A stretch of 47,337 nucleotides of DNA, from positions 1 through 47,337 of IMG/VR virus record IMGVR_UViG_3300032177_000020; one strand, written 5' to 3'. This stretch comes from a virus. The notes under the pieces were generated by a model. The model was not told the DNA's origin, did no database searches, and was given only the letters and a program-made list of their open reading frames with translations. A program made the position numbers and the translations under genes. Positions 32,174 through 40,737 of this stretch are shown one piece after another (the first letter of the stretch is position 1; each line of letters opens with the position of its first letter).

Positions 32174-32229
32174 TTAATTCTCCTTGTTTATTCCGCCTCT
32201 GCATACAATAACATATTGCGGAAAATTGT

Positions 32230-32511
32230 TTAACCTACCGATAATGCAAATAACGTTCCAGTTGTAGCATTGGTGACAGGAAGTAGCGTGAACGTAGCAC
32301 CAGTGTCTGAATTAGTGAAATTGGCAGTTGCCAATAACGCCGCCTCACCAGTAGACGCTCCCGCATACGAAGTCAACCAACACCCTAATACACCAGGGAT
32401 TCCCGACGCATAAGTAGACGCCGTAACCATATTGTCAAACCCAATAATGTAAAGGGTCATATCACCACAACTGTGCCTATTAGTACTTGTGGGTGAAGAC
32501 GTGTTAGCCAT
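32230..32511 (-). CDS. Small virion protein, possible decoration protein, 93 aa
   Basis: Directly follows the major capsid gene. Thr/Ala/Gly-rich beta composition (TNSDTGATFTLLPVTNATTGTLFALSVG) and small size fit a capsid decoration protein. The 56 bases after it (32174-32229) contain only a loose six-pair inverted repeat, 32191-32196 with 32218-32223. Confidence 0.6.
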   Translation of the reverse strand: MANTSSPTSTNRHSCGDMTLYIIGFDNMVTASTYASGIPGVLGCWLTSYAGASTGEAALLATANFTNSDTGATFTLLPVTNATTGTLFALSVG

Positions 32512-32530
32512 TAAATTGCTCCTTTACAGT

Positions 32531-34103
32531 TTAGGATATGCCTGTTAATTTGAAATGTCTGCGTCTGTTGTTAGTAATCATATTACCTCTCCAAAGGATA
32601 TACGCTACCTTGACCGTCTGGTTGGTAGGAGTAATGAAAGGAGTAGTAATCATATCGGTTGCGGAATCAACTGCCAGGTAAATATAGTTCATATTCAGCC
32701 CGAACAATAATCCAGAACCAATATAGTTTCCGTAAGTAACTGGTTTACCTTTGAAAGTCAAGTTGGTGAACCCAGCGTTTGCCGTCATAGTGTTTGAAAT
32801 CCTCTCTAACGGTAATCTGGTATCCTCAAACTTTTTGAATATGGTCTTTGTGGTCAAGTATATGGTAGGATTTTCGGAATTGCTTGCCGAAGAAACCAAA
32901 TACGTAGCCGTAGCCATATCTGATAAACCTTGTGTCGCAAAAGCACCTGACGCTGTTTCTGTAGCTTGCCAGAAAGTGTCAGTCGCACCAGCGATAGTTC
33001 CTAATGTTCCGGTATCAACCAATGTATCAAGGTCGATAAGGTTATTAGCCGCACTCACTGGGGTAGATAACGCCTGATCTAACCTATCACGAATAGCTTT
33101 TTCAGCTAACTTGATTTTAGTTCCGACCAAATCGATTATCTTGTGGCTGTCGCCAGAGTTCTGCCGTTCTTCGTCACGGGTTATCTGGATAGGTTCGTAC
33201 ATATTCTGCCACTTAAACTCTACCATAGTGGTATCATTACCCTGGGTGTTGTTAAGAACATCAGCACCAAGATAAAATCCACCGTCATCCTGTTTCTCTT
33301 TGATTAAAGTCTCGACGATAGAAAGTCCGCCGTCGATAGTTTTTTTGTTACCAGCACCAGTCATCAACGCCTGAACAGTTCCTTCATTATAGACGTTCAA
33401 AAATTGTTACTACTTAGTTTGCACTAAGCGGTGCTTCGCTTCGGATAGCACTCTGACGATTTTTCATCTCTGTCAGTTCAGACTGTCGCATCTCTTTCGA
33501 GCCAACTCGTTCAGTCGTTGCGGGTGAATTGATTGACCGTATACTGTCATATATACTTTTCTGCAATTTAATTGACTGTTCAGTATAAGAAGAATATCTA
33601 CCAGTCCTATACTTTTTTGTTTTAACTTTTGTCAATTCTATTGCAAGAATAGCCTGTTGTTTCTTCAACCTAAGATATGGTAGACACATTCTTAGTATGT
33701 TAATTGCCCTTGAATCAGCAACTAACCACCTAAGATAAAAATCTCTACCCATACCTCTTTTAGTAGAAACAACATTGACAGAACCGCCAAAGGTAGAATA
33801 CAGATATTCAATCAACGGTAAATCACGCTGAATAACGGTTAGATAAGACCTATACGAATTGCAATTAGCATACTTCTGTATGCTTATACAACCATCAGAG
33901 TCTATTATTCCCGCTAAATATGCTATATCTACTTTTTTCATTCTTCCCAGAGGGTTGCCCATTTTTAGAAGGGTGTTCCCCATATTAGAGTTAGTTTAAA
34001 GTCGACCACGTTATTAATCGACCAATCTTTTCTGGTAATCCGCCAATGACGTAGTTAATACTACTGTATCATACGTCGACGGTATTCCATACTCGTTAGC
34101 CAT
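32531..34103 (-). CDS. Major capsid protein, gene split by an intron (34103-34017 joined to 33397-32531)
   Basis: Exon 1 starts at ATG 34103 after aaggagcaataa and encodes 29 residues (MANEYGIPSTYDTVVL through KRLVD). Exon 2, resuming at Asn (aac at 33397), encodes 288 residues. The joined sequence reads KRLVD|NVYNEGTVQALM, matching the usual N-terminus of this HK97-fold capsid group, and continues TIDGGLSIVETLI, FKWQNMYEPIQITRDEERQNSG and IIDLVGTKIKLAEKAIRDRLDQAL, a characteristic capsid pattern. Total 317 residues. Exon 2 alone lacks a ribosome-binding site and any ATG for the missing N-terminus. The protein would form the icosahedral shell. Confidence 0.85.
33398..34016 (-). ncRNA. Candidate group I intron in the major capsid gene, 619 nt
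   Basis: The 5' exon ends GUCGAU with U at the splice site. Ten bases downstream, 34006-34001 (GUCGAC) pairs with all six exon bases, giving a P1 helix with the hallmark U-G wobble exactly at the splice site. The intron ends with G (33398), and ACGU in the 3' exon can pair with ACGU in the P1 loop as a short P10. Near the 3' end are AACGACU (33519-33513), a core sequence also found in the T4 td intron, and a P9-like hairpin (33451-33431). I have not folded the complete core. Confidence 0.8.
33414..33983 (-). CDS. LAGLIDADG homing endonuclease inside the intron, 189 aa
   Basis: YLAGIIDSDGCISI (22-35) is one LAGLIDADG motif with its acidic catalytic Asp, followed by SYLTVIQRDLPLIEYLYSTFGGSV and YLRWLVADSRAINILRMCLPYLRLKKQQ, typical of this fold. 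A single motif implies a homodimer. The enzyme would cut intron-less capsid alleles and drive intron spread. The last 40 codons overlap the intron core and may not be needed for activity. ATG 33983 and the ATG for Met15 are both possible; neither has a strong ribosome-binding site, so low expression is likely. Confidence 0.88.
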   Translation of the reverse strand: MGNTLLKMGNPLGRMKKVDIAYLAGIIDSDGCISIQKYANCNSYRSYLTVIQRDLPLIEYLYSTFGGSVNVVSTKRGMGRDFYLRWLVADSRAINILRMCLPYLRLKKQQAILAIELTKVKTKKYRTGRYSSYTEQSIKLQKSIYDSIRSINSPATTERVGSKEMRQSELTEMKNRQSAIRSEAPLSAN

Positions 34104-34113
34104 TTATTGCTCC

Positions 34114-34977
34114 TTATTTTCTAGCACCAGTATCCTTGAACTTGGAAGCATTACCTAAAAACAGTCGTTTGAAGTAATCCCTATCGTTCTCGCCCTTATC
34201 GGGTTTAGGAGTCTCGGTGTTCGCTTGTGTAGTTATTCCTTCGATTGTTGTCGCCTGTGATTTTTCCCTGTTTGTCCCCGACGCATCTTTCTTCCCTAAC
34301 TCGTATGCCCTAGTAACCGCATCCTCGTAGTCGTATACTCTCCACAGGTCTTCACGGGTAGCTTGTCGTTTGCCCGTAAGAAGTTCTGCTGTGATAATGT
34401 CTAACGCCTCAGGCTGGTAATTAGCATACTTGGATTTTAAAGACTCGTCTTGTTGCTTTAAATGGGATTGATAGTTTTGTTGTTCAAGTTGAGCTATTTT
34501 GTTTTCAAGCTGTTTGAACTTAACTTTATCCCCATCGCTTAATGAAGACCATTCTTCTTGAGTCCCCTCAAAAGTTGATGGTGCTTGTGTTTGTGCCACT
34601 TGTTTCGCCGCTTCGACAAACGTAGAGTCGTTAAGCAACTGGTTTATCCTGTCAGGAGTCCAAGCTACAGACTCTTGTTTCTTACCCTCAAGAGATTTCC
34701 TTATTTCCGCTATCTCTTGGAACTTCTTGTTAAACCCTCTTTGGAAAGATTTATATGCGTTCTCCGCATACTCCTTTGCCGTAGGGTCGGTAATCTTTTC
34801 AATGTCTTTGAAATCAAATTCGGGTTCTGTTACTTCACCTTGTATTACTTCTAATTTAGGTTCTTCTTTTTTGACTTGTGAAACACGGGTTATTAAGTCA
34901 GGTTTTACTTCAGGTGCTGGTGTCGAACCTTCACTTATCTTTACATCCCCCGTCTTTACATTGGTCTGAAAATCCAT
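34114..34977 (-). CDS. Scaffolding protein, 287 aa
   Basis: Acidic, Glu/Lys/Gln-rich, highly helical (KEYAENAYKSFQRGFNKKFQEIAEIRKSLEGKKQ and FKQLENKIAQLEQQNYQSHLKQQDESLKSKY), ending in a charged segment DRDYFKRLFLGNASKFKD. Location between portal and capsid genes and the coiled-coil composition are the family signature. It would guide procapsid assembly by binding the capsid protein through its basic C-terminus, then leave. Confidence 0.8.
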   Translation of the reverse strand: MDFQTNVKTGDVKISEGSTPAPEVKPDLITRVSQVKKEEPKLEVIQGEVTEPEFDFKDIEKITDPTAKEYAENAYKSFQRGFNKKFQEIAEIRKSLEGKKQESVAWTPDRINQLLNDSTFVEAAKQVAQTQAPSTFEGTQEEWSSLSDGDKVKFKQLENKIAQLEQQNYQSHLKQQDESLKSKYANYQPEALDIITAELLTGKRQATREDLWRVYDYEDAVTRAYELGKKDASGTNREKSQATTIEGITTQANTETPKPDKGENDRDYFKRLFLGNASKFKDTGARK

Positions 34978-35006
34978 TTAAGTTCCTCCGTTAGGTTAGG
35001 ATTACT

Positions 35007-35264
35007 TTAGCCCGAAAAATGCTGGGCGTTGTCCAATACTTTGTCCAACTTTTTCATCGCTCGTTCCATATTCTCGCTTTTGGATAACCCGTTATCTACA
35101 AACCCTTCGATTCTTAACATCTGTAATAAGTTATCGTAAGAGAATGTGGATAGGTAGGTCTTTCCGCCGATAAATATTTCACAAGTCCCGTTATCGTTGG
35201 CTTTGATACCTTCTATCTTTTCTGTGTTAATACTGATTCCCGACTGGATTTCTATTATTCTCAC
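35007..35264 (-). CDS. Small hypothetical head-region protein, 85 aa
   Basis: Begins MRIIEIQSGISINTEKIEGI, a beta-hairpin resembling small DUF-type proteins with an ITxEKI turn, then a charged helical C-terminus. It overlaps the upstream gene stop by four bases. Its position after the portal suggests a head-assembly role, but no family is certain. Confidence 0.6.
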   Translation of the reverse strand: MRIIEIQSGISINTEKIEGIKANDNGTCEIFIGGKTYLSTFSYDNLLQMLRIEGFVDNGLSKSENMERAMKKLDKVLDNAQHFSG

Positions 35265-35569
35265 TCTGGTCTCCTTGCGTCAAAGTTTACACCGACGGAT
35301 TTCATACCGTCTATCAACCTATCTGACGGTTTAATCCTACCTTTTCTGTCGGTAGAGTTACGGGCGGATTTGATTACTTCGGACGCTTTATCGGACAAAT
35401 AGTTGTAGTCCTTTTTCTTATTATCGCACGCTTGTCTGGATAACTCTTGTCCACGCTCGAAAGTAACGTATCCGCCCTTTTTCATTTCTTCGGTATATTG
35501 GTGTTTGTTGGTAATGTGTTTGCCCATACTTCGGTTGTAATGCTCGTAGTTCTTGACGATGATTTCCAT
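35261..35569 (-). CDS. Small basic hypothetical protein, 102 aa
   Basis: Starts one base into the portal stop. His/Tyr-rich N-terminus (NYEHYNRSMGKHITNKHQYTEEMKKGGYVTFERG) followed by a Lys/Arg/Ser-rich helix. Similar small basic proteins follow portal genes in many phages and may be minor head components. Role unknown. Confidence 0.6.
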   Translation of the reverse strand: MEIIVKNYEHYNRSMGKHITNKHQYTEEMKKGGYVTFERGQELSRQACDNKKKDYNYLSDKASEVIKSARNSTDRKGRIKPSDRLIDGMKSVGVNFDARRPE

Positions 35570-37626
35570 TACACTGTCTCCATAGTGGGTTTCTTCAAAT
35601 TAACCATCTGACCAGGATTAGCTTGCTGTTTCTGGATTTCTTCCAGCAGTTGTGCGTGTATCTGTATTAACTGTTCCAACGCATCACAAGTTTGTCCTGC
35701 CTGTTTTAACAGTTGAGAAATAGTGGTATAAACTTCTAACTTAGCAACAGAATCGTCTTCGGGTTTCGGCGGGTATGGGACTTGTTGACCAGTCAACGCC
35801 GCATTGACGTTCTCTTTAGCCTCTCTAATCTGTTGGACACTTACATACCCCTGACTTTCTTCAGGTTTAATGTTCCTGAATATCTCTGGGTCTCTAATCC
35901 TCATACGCATTAACATCTGCTCGATTATCGGAGACAAGTTCATAGTCTTGCCTTCTTGTGCCAGTTTCTCTTTTACTTCAGGCATCTGCAATGACTGAAT
36001 CATCATAGCCAGTAAAGTGTTTAGTTGTGCAAGTTCTTTCTCTGGATTTTCGGGAAGCATAGAAATCACGTCTAAATCAACGTCAGTATCTGCTTGGATT
36101 TCTTCTTTCGTCGGATTATCTGACCACTCTAAATCTAAACTACCGATTATACGGACTGCTTTGTCGTAAGGTAGGAACTGTTTGTTTAACTGGTTAAGAT
36201 AGTGCATTGACTCTTTTAAGAAATCAGACATTAAATCTTGTCGGTATGCTGGTCTTGCTCCCCCGCCTGCCGCACGTATCTTGACTGAAGCCGCACTTTC
36301 CTCGCCACTCTGTAAGAAACCTCGTTTTAAATCAGTAACCCCTGACTTGTCTTCAAGGTTTTTCTGTATCCTCTGGTCGATTAAGTATAACTCTGACGAC
36401 GCTGACCCGCCTGGAGACGCTACATACATCCTCTCTGAAGGCTTTCCATCTTCAAAGAATATAATTGACTGCTCACCTTTTCTGATATGTTCAACGTCTT
36501 CTTCGCTCGACCCCGCTTTAGATATACCAACCCATACTTTAGAATTTTCTTGTGCGTTTCTTAACTGTAGGTTCACTATTGCGTTCTTTTGGTCAGCAAC
36601 CTGTGAGTATGTATCTACGTCAGCTATCCCGAACAAGTTATCGTTAAGTTCGTTGAACTGTAAAATATGGGCTGGGAATCCTTCTGCCTTGATTACCCAT
36701 TCGTTCTGTCTCAATGGTTCAACCTGCTCGTCTGTAAGTAAAAGTATCCATCCTTTTTTGCCTTCTCTTTTCTCTTTGTTCGTGGGACGAAGGAATATCT
36801 CATAGACTTTAACGAATCTTGAATCATCTGACTCTTTAAACTCGTTTGACGCAAAATCAAGCATTGGTTTCTTTAAAGAACTGATTTTAGCGTAATCTTT
36901 GCCCTCTTTAGCTTTAGTTAGAGTATCTTTAGCAGTTTTTGACCCAATCCTGTCGCCGTAACCCTTGAAACCCTTGAGTTTCTTATCTACTTTTAACCTG
37001 TCGTCTTCTAGTATGTCTGAAAGAGGGATGTCTAGTGATCTACCCACCCAACGGGCTTCTTCTATGTCAGAAATGGTTACTGCGGGGTCGTGAAGAAATC
37101 TAAGTGGTGAAATTCGTTTAACAAATATCTGTTCGTCTTTAATAAATATGCTTTGTTCATCTGTCATACCGAAATTACCCTTATACCCGTGCCAAAGGAC
37201 TGAATATGGGAACAAAAGAGCGTCTAACAACACTTTTCTGACCTCTTTCTTATATTTTATCTCAGAAAGCATATAATTTAACAGGTCTTCTTGTGTTTTA
37301 GCCGATTTTGAGGAGTCTAACTCCATCTCAACCATCTTACCGGAGATAGGGTCACGCTTTTTTGCTATAAATGTCTTGTTTCTAGGCTTTAAGAAGGCTC
37401 TGGGGTTACGGAAAAAGATAGAAGGCAGGTTGTTTTGTATGATTGGGTATACTTCGTTCAACACTACATCCCAATCCATCCCGAAATCTGGGACAAACTC
37501 ACCCATATATCGACTAAGTGCTTCAGTCATAATGGGTTCTACTTCTTCGGAGTTGAGTTTCTCCGCCATAAGTATCTCACTCTTGAGGGATACTATACGG
37601 TCTTTTGATATTTTGTCATCAGGCAT
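35569..37626 (-). CDS. Portal protein, P22-type
   Basis: 685 residues, close to P22-type portals. Features include the N-terminal helical wing (LSRYMGEFVPDFGMDWDVVLNEVYPIIQNNLPSIFFRNPRAF), the central stem region with QFNELNDNLFGIADVDTYSQVADQKNAIVNLQLRN and a Gln/Glu-rich C-terminal helical barrel (TISQLLKQAGQTCDALEQLIQIHAQLLEEIQKQ). It forms the dodecameric DNA gate at one vertex. It follows the large terminase after a 76-base gap, where a weak TTGAAA-type promoter cannot be excluded. Confidence 0.9.
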   Translation of the reverse strand: MPDDKISKDRIVSLKSEILMAEKLNSEEVEPIMTEALSRYMGEFVPDFGMDWDVVLNEVYPIIQNNLPSIFFRNPRAFLKPRNKTFIAKKRDPISGKMVEMELDSSKSAKTQEDLLNYMLSEIKYKKEVRKVLLDALLFPYSVLWHGYKGNFGMTDEQSIFIKDEQIFVKRISPLRFLHDPAVTISDIEEARWVGRSLDIPLSDILEDDRLKVDKKLKGFKGYGDRIGSKTAKDTLTKAKEGKDYAKISSLKKPMLDFASNEFKESDDSRFVKVYEIFLRPTNKEKREGKKGWILLLTDEQVEPLRQNEWVIKAEGFPAHILQFNELNDNLFGIADVDTYSQVADQKNAIVNLQLRNAQENSKVWVGISKAGSSEEDVEHIRKGEQSIIFFEDGKPSERMYVASPGGSASSELYLIDQRIQKNLEDKSGVTDLKRGFLQSGEESAASVKIRAAGGGARPAYRQDLMSDFLKESMHYLNQLNKQFLPYDKAVRIIGSLDLEWSDNPTKEEIQADTDVDLDVISMLPENPEKELAQLNTLLAMMIQSLQMPEVKEKLAQEGKTMNLSPIIEQMLMRMRIRDPEIFRNIKPEESQGYVSVQQIREAKENVNAALTGQQVPYPPKPEDDSVAKLEVYTTISQLLKQAGQTCDALEQLIQIHAQLLEEIQKQQANPGQMVNLKKPTMETV

Positions 37627-37702
37627 TTGATACTCCTTAAACTAAGTGTTGACTTATCGTTACAAGTTTAATGATATTTCGTCACTTTTCAAGAAATTCG
37701 TA

Positions 37703-39265
37703 TTAAATCTTCCTTTCAAAACTCTCCTCTGCTGGTAATTCGAACCTGTGTCCTTTACTTCCGTACATATAATGTTTCTTCTTAGGATTTTTGGCTTCTA
37801 TCGCCTTTCTCCGCCACCAGTCGAACTCGTTTTCCTGTTCTTCTTTCTTCTTCATTCCTCTAGGATACTCTAATAACTGGACTACGCCCTGTAATGCATC
37901 AGGCAAATCGTCGTGTGAACCTGAAGGTATCCTCAAAAGCTGGTGTTCTAACTCGCCCATACCTTGCCTGTGGTAAATAACGTGCTGGGCGTATCTGGGT
38001 TGAAGTCTAGTGACTATCCTGGTGATCTTGTCCATATCCCATTGAAGGTCTCTAAATAACAAGTATTTGTTTCGTTTCCTCATCGCCTCTTTTAACAACC
38101 ATTTCATAACTTTCTCTAACGCCGCTTTCTCAAACCCTATAAACACGGAGTTTCCTGTAACTAACCTAAGTCGTTCTTCCATTGTAAACAGGATTTCCTC
38201 AATCTCGTTAGGACGCATACTTTTCTTATAGAAATACGTGTCTACAAGTAATTCTGATTGCGGAGTTAAAAAAGCTGGTAATATGACAGAGTAATCGTTT
38301 TCTCTCTTTTCTTCCCACGCTAAATCACACCCGATTGCCGCACGGCAAGTCGAGAGGTCGCCTTTGGAAACTATCTCCCCCTCCGCCCCGAATAAAACGT
38401 AACACATATTCTCTATCTTCCAATACCGAAAGTCTTTTCTGTCGAACTTAGAAGACAGACCTGATACTGGGTCGTTCTGTATCTCTTTAGCAAAAGATAT
38501 GGGGTCACGCCGTTCCATCTCGTCTAAATCGTCAACCGACCATTTCTCTTTCCAGATACTTTCCCTCCCGCTACGACCTTGATATAACAATTTCTTGAAC
38601 GTGGGGTAATGCTCGGTAGATAACATTTTTGCTAACTGACTGTCATCGTGTAGCATTGTCCCTATGATGATTATATTTGTATTCCCTTTTTCTCCCGCAA
38701 ACATAACCACTTGGTCAAACAAGTCAGCTAACTCCGCCCGACGTTCTGGATTAAGAACCATCTTGTCGTCTTCAACATCGTCTAAGATTATGAGGTCAGG
38801 TCTATACGCCCCGAACTTTTCTCCTCTAATATCACCAATCTGGTCTCTACCTTTACACAACACCCTTATTTCAAACCCGTCAGCGTGTCTGAATATAGAA
38901 TCACCTTCAGCGTCTCTAGGGATAGTCATAGGGAAAAACCTCTGCAAGTTCTGGTTATCCCTTATCTCTTTCTTGATTGCGTCGAGTATTCCGCAAGATT
39001 TAGAATAGACTGAAGTGATTATGACTATGAAATGTTTTTTCTTGTGGCAAATCCTGTGGATAGGGAATAAGAATCCTAAAATAGTGGTCTTAGAACTCTC
39101 CCTTGGTGCGGCTACCGCTAATAACAAGTTCTTCATCGCCTCATTCAAAATCTTTAAATGGAACGGGGCGGAAGGCATACGGAAATGGTGAGGAAAAAAG
39201 TATCTACCGAAAGCTAACGGATACTCACTTATTACCTCATATACTTGATTGGTTATTTCATCCAC
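37703..39265 (-). CDS. terL: Terminase large subunit
   Basis: 520 residues. The Walker A-like motif is APRESSKTT (53-61), Walker B is LIILDDVED (158-166), and IIIIGTMLHDD holds the coupling motif. The C-terminal RNase H-like nuclease has IGCDLAWEEKRENDYSV, FIGFEKAA and the Asp in SHDDLPDALQG. The enzyme packages DNA into the procapsid through the portal using ATP. It overlaps the upstream methyltransferase gene by eight bases. The nuclease acidic residues appear intact. Confidence 0.93.
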   Translation of the reverse strand: MDEITNQVYEVISEYPLAFGRYFFPHHFRMPSAPFHLKILNEAMKNLLLAVAAPRESSKTTILGFLFPIHRICHKKKHFIVIITSVYSKSCGILDAIKKEIRDNQNLQRFFPMTIPRDAEGDSIFRHADGFEIRVLCKGRDQIGDIRGEKFGAYRPDLIILDDVEDDKMVLNPERRAELADLFDQVVMFAGEKGNTNIIIIGTMLHDDSQLAKMLSTEHYPTFKKLLYQGRSGRESIWKEKWSVDDLDEMERRDPISFAKEIQNDPVSGLSSKFDRKDFRYWKIENMCYVLFGAEGEIVSKGDLSTCRAAIGCDLAWEEKRENDYSVILPAFLTPQSELLVDTYFYKKSMRPNEIEEILFTMEERLRLVTGNSVFIGFEKAALEKVMKWLLKEAMRKRNKYLLFRDLQWDMDKITRIVTRLQPRYAQHVIYHRQGMGELEHQLLRIPSGSHDDLPDALQGVVQLLEYPRGMKKKEEQENEFDWWRRKAIEAKNPKKKHYMYGSKGHRFELPAEESFERKI

Positions 39266-39785
39266 GTTTGTTTATTATCCACCAATCTGAATTATTAACA
39301 TATAAATCATAACGTTGTGAGTAAATATAAGAGTATACAGCGTCACCAACTTCTTTATACCCGTAATCGTGTCCTGCAAAAATACCGCCTTCCCTGACTT
39401 TAGGAAGCCAGGATAATAAGTCTATCATTATATTCTTAAAATCGTGTCCACCGTCTATATAAACGTAATCAAAAAACTTGTCAGGGAATTTCCCTGCGGC
39501 AAACGCAGAGTTCATACGCATAAGTGCCGCACGTCCGTTATATTTGCTTATACGTTCCCCGACCTGTTGGACAAATTCTTCAGTCTTCCCTTCTTCAAAC
39601 GGCATACCCCGTTCATCTGTAAACCAAGAGTCGTTAGCGGCGTAACTATCCACAAGGACAAGTTTCAACCTGTCGCAGTTATCGAGCATTTCACAAGCGT
39701 TATCCCCCTTGTATACCCCCACTTCAACACCGTTAATATTACCTTCGGGTATGTGGTTTAACATAAACTTGAATGATTCTCTCAC
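39258..39785 (-). CDS. SAM-dependent methyltransferase, Methyltransf_24-like
   Basis: 175 residues. GVEVGVYKGDNACEML is motif I, LVLVDSYAANDSW is the acidic strand 2, and FDYVYIDGGHDFKNIMIDLLSWLPKVREGGIFAGHDYG is a clear Methyltransf_24 signature, with the metal- or substrate-binding region HDYG. Family members act on sugars and other small molecules. The gene sits between a GT4 gene and terL, overlapping both (47 and eight bases), so it is expressed late. ATG 39764 is another possible start that would shorten the overlap. Confidence 0.88.
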   Translation of the reverse strand: MRESFKFMLNHIPEGNINGVEVGVYKGDNACEMLDNCDRLKLVLVDSYAANDSWFTDERGMPFEEGKTEEFVQQVGERISKYNGRAALMRMNSAFAAGKFPDKFFDYVYIDGGHDFKNIMIDLLSWLPKVREGGIFAGHDYGYKEVGDAVYSYIYSQRYDLYVNNSDWWIINKRG

Positions 39786-40737
39786 CTAACCTCCTTATGA
39801 TGTTGTCCCAATCTAGGGTTTGTTTGGCTTTCAGAGTATTCGATTCCAACTCTTTTCTCCGCCGTTTGTTCTTGAAAAACTTTACTATGTTATCCGCTAA
39901 GTCTTTAGGGTCTTTCCCAGTAACCATACAATCAAAAGGGTTAAGAGTTCGTTTAAACTGGGTGTCATTAAAAATAGTGGCTATTACCCTCTCCGAATTG
40001 AGATAAGTCCCTATTCGTATCGGGAAACACGCCTTTTCGCTGATACACGAATCGGTGGGAAATAATAACAAATCACAGGCACTTGTGTAGAAAGGTAACT
40101 GTCTGGAGTTAAGATACACTCCAGAAATAACTTTAATATCCCCAGGCAACTGTTTAATCGTTTCACTCAACAACTTCTGCCGATTACCACCGTAAGTATT
40201 GCCAAATGAAAGAACGACCTTATCGTTTTCTTCATACCCCAAAACTGCCCTGGCACAGGATTTAGATACTAAACTAAACTCCCTGGTATTAACCCCGTTT
40301 ATAAGTTTAAGTCCTTTACCATACTTATTCTTTAAGTAATCAGAAGTAACCGTCAGATCAAAGAATCGGGGGAGTGAGTCTAAGAAACGAATTAACCCAC
40401 GTAGCCCCCACCCCGAATTTTTGTAGGTAGGAGAATCTAACCACTCATCACCAACGTCAACGAGTGTTTGACGGAAAGTCAACTTGGCGTAGAGTAAAGG
40501 GAATAAGGTCTCTGGATGGACTGTTTCAAAGCAGTATACTAGGTCGTACTTGCCAGTATGGACGTAGTATACGTTCTTGAGTCCGGTTAGAATTTTACCC
40601 CATACCGACCCGTAATATTTCGGGGAGTAAGCAAACCCAATCTTATGCCCTCGTCTAGCCAGTGCTTCGGCTATGTTATGAGTCCTATACCAACCACCGA
40701 AGTTTCTATGACAAGGAGAAATAAGAAGGATTTTCAT
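39739..40737 (-). CDS. GT4-like glycosyltransferase in the late operon
   Basis: 332 residues. ILLISPCHRNFGGWYRTHNIAEALARRGHKIGFAY starts a GT-B fold; VVLSFGNTYGGNRQKLLSETIKQLPGDIKVISG and SEKACFPIRIGTYLNSERVIAT give the donor domain, with the E-x7-like acidic region less canonical (ISEKACFPIRI). It probably transfers an NDP-sugar at the inner membrane. It overlaps the epimerase gene upstream by 32 bases, and the pair may work on one sugar. Confidence 0.82.
   Translation of the reverse strand: MKILLISPCHRNFGGWYRTHNIAEALARRGHKIGFAYSPKYYGSVWGKILTGLKNVYYVHTGKYDLVYCFETVHPETLFPLLYAKLTFRQTLVDVGDEWLDSPTYKNSGWGLRGLIRFLDSLPRFFDLTVTSDYLKNKYGKGLKLINGVNTREFSLVSKSCARAVLGYEENDKVVLSFGNTYGGNRQKLLSETIKQLPGDIKVISGVYLNSRQLPFYTSACDLLLFPTDSCISEKACFPIRIGTYLNSERVIATIFNDTQFKRTLNPFDCMVTGKDPKDLADNIVKFFKNKRRRKELESNTLKAKQTLDWDNIIRRLGERIIQVYVKPHTRR

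Noticed and set aside
32531-33400. Major capsid protein starting at TTG 33400
   Set aside because: There is no ribosome-binding site, the N-terminus would be short, and an in-frame exon with a strong start lies upstream across an intron with group I signatures.
33984-34103. Frameshift or nonsense mutation in the capsid gene
   Set aside because: The interruption is 619 bases with an endonuclease, a P1 helix at the 5' site and a terminal G, and joining restores the frame; an intron explains all of this better.
36281-36805. A 174-residue plus-strand reading frame opposite the portal gene
   Set aside because: It is antisense to a conserved portal region, has no supporting start signal and its Ser/Leu/Cys-rich composition is typical of antisense frames.
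37627-37702. Promoter between terL and portal
   Set aside because: A TTGAAA-like -35 is visible on the minus strand, but no convincing -10 at the right distance; kept only as a remark.
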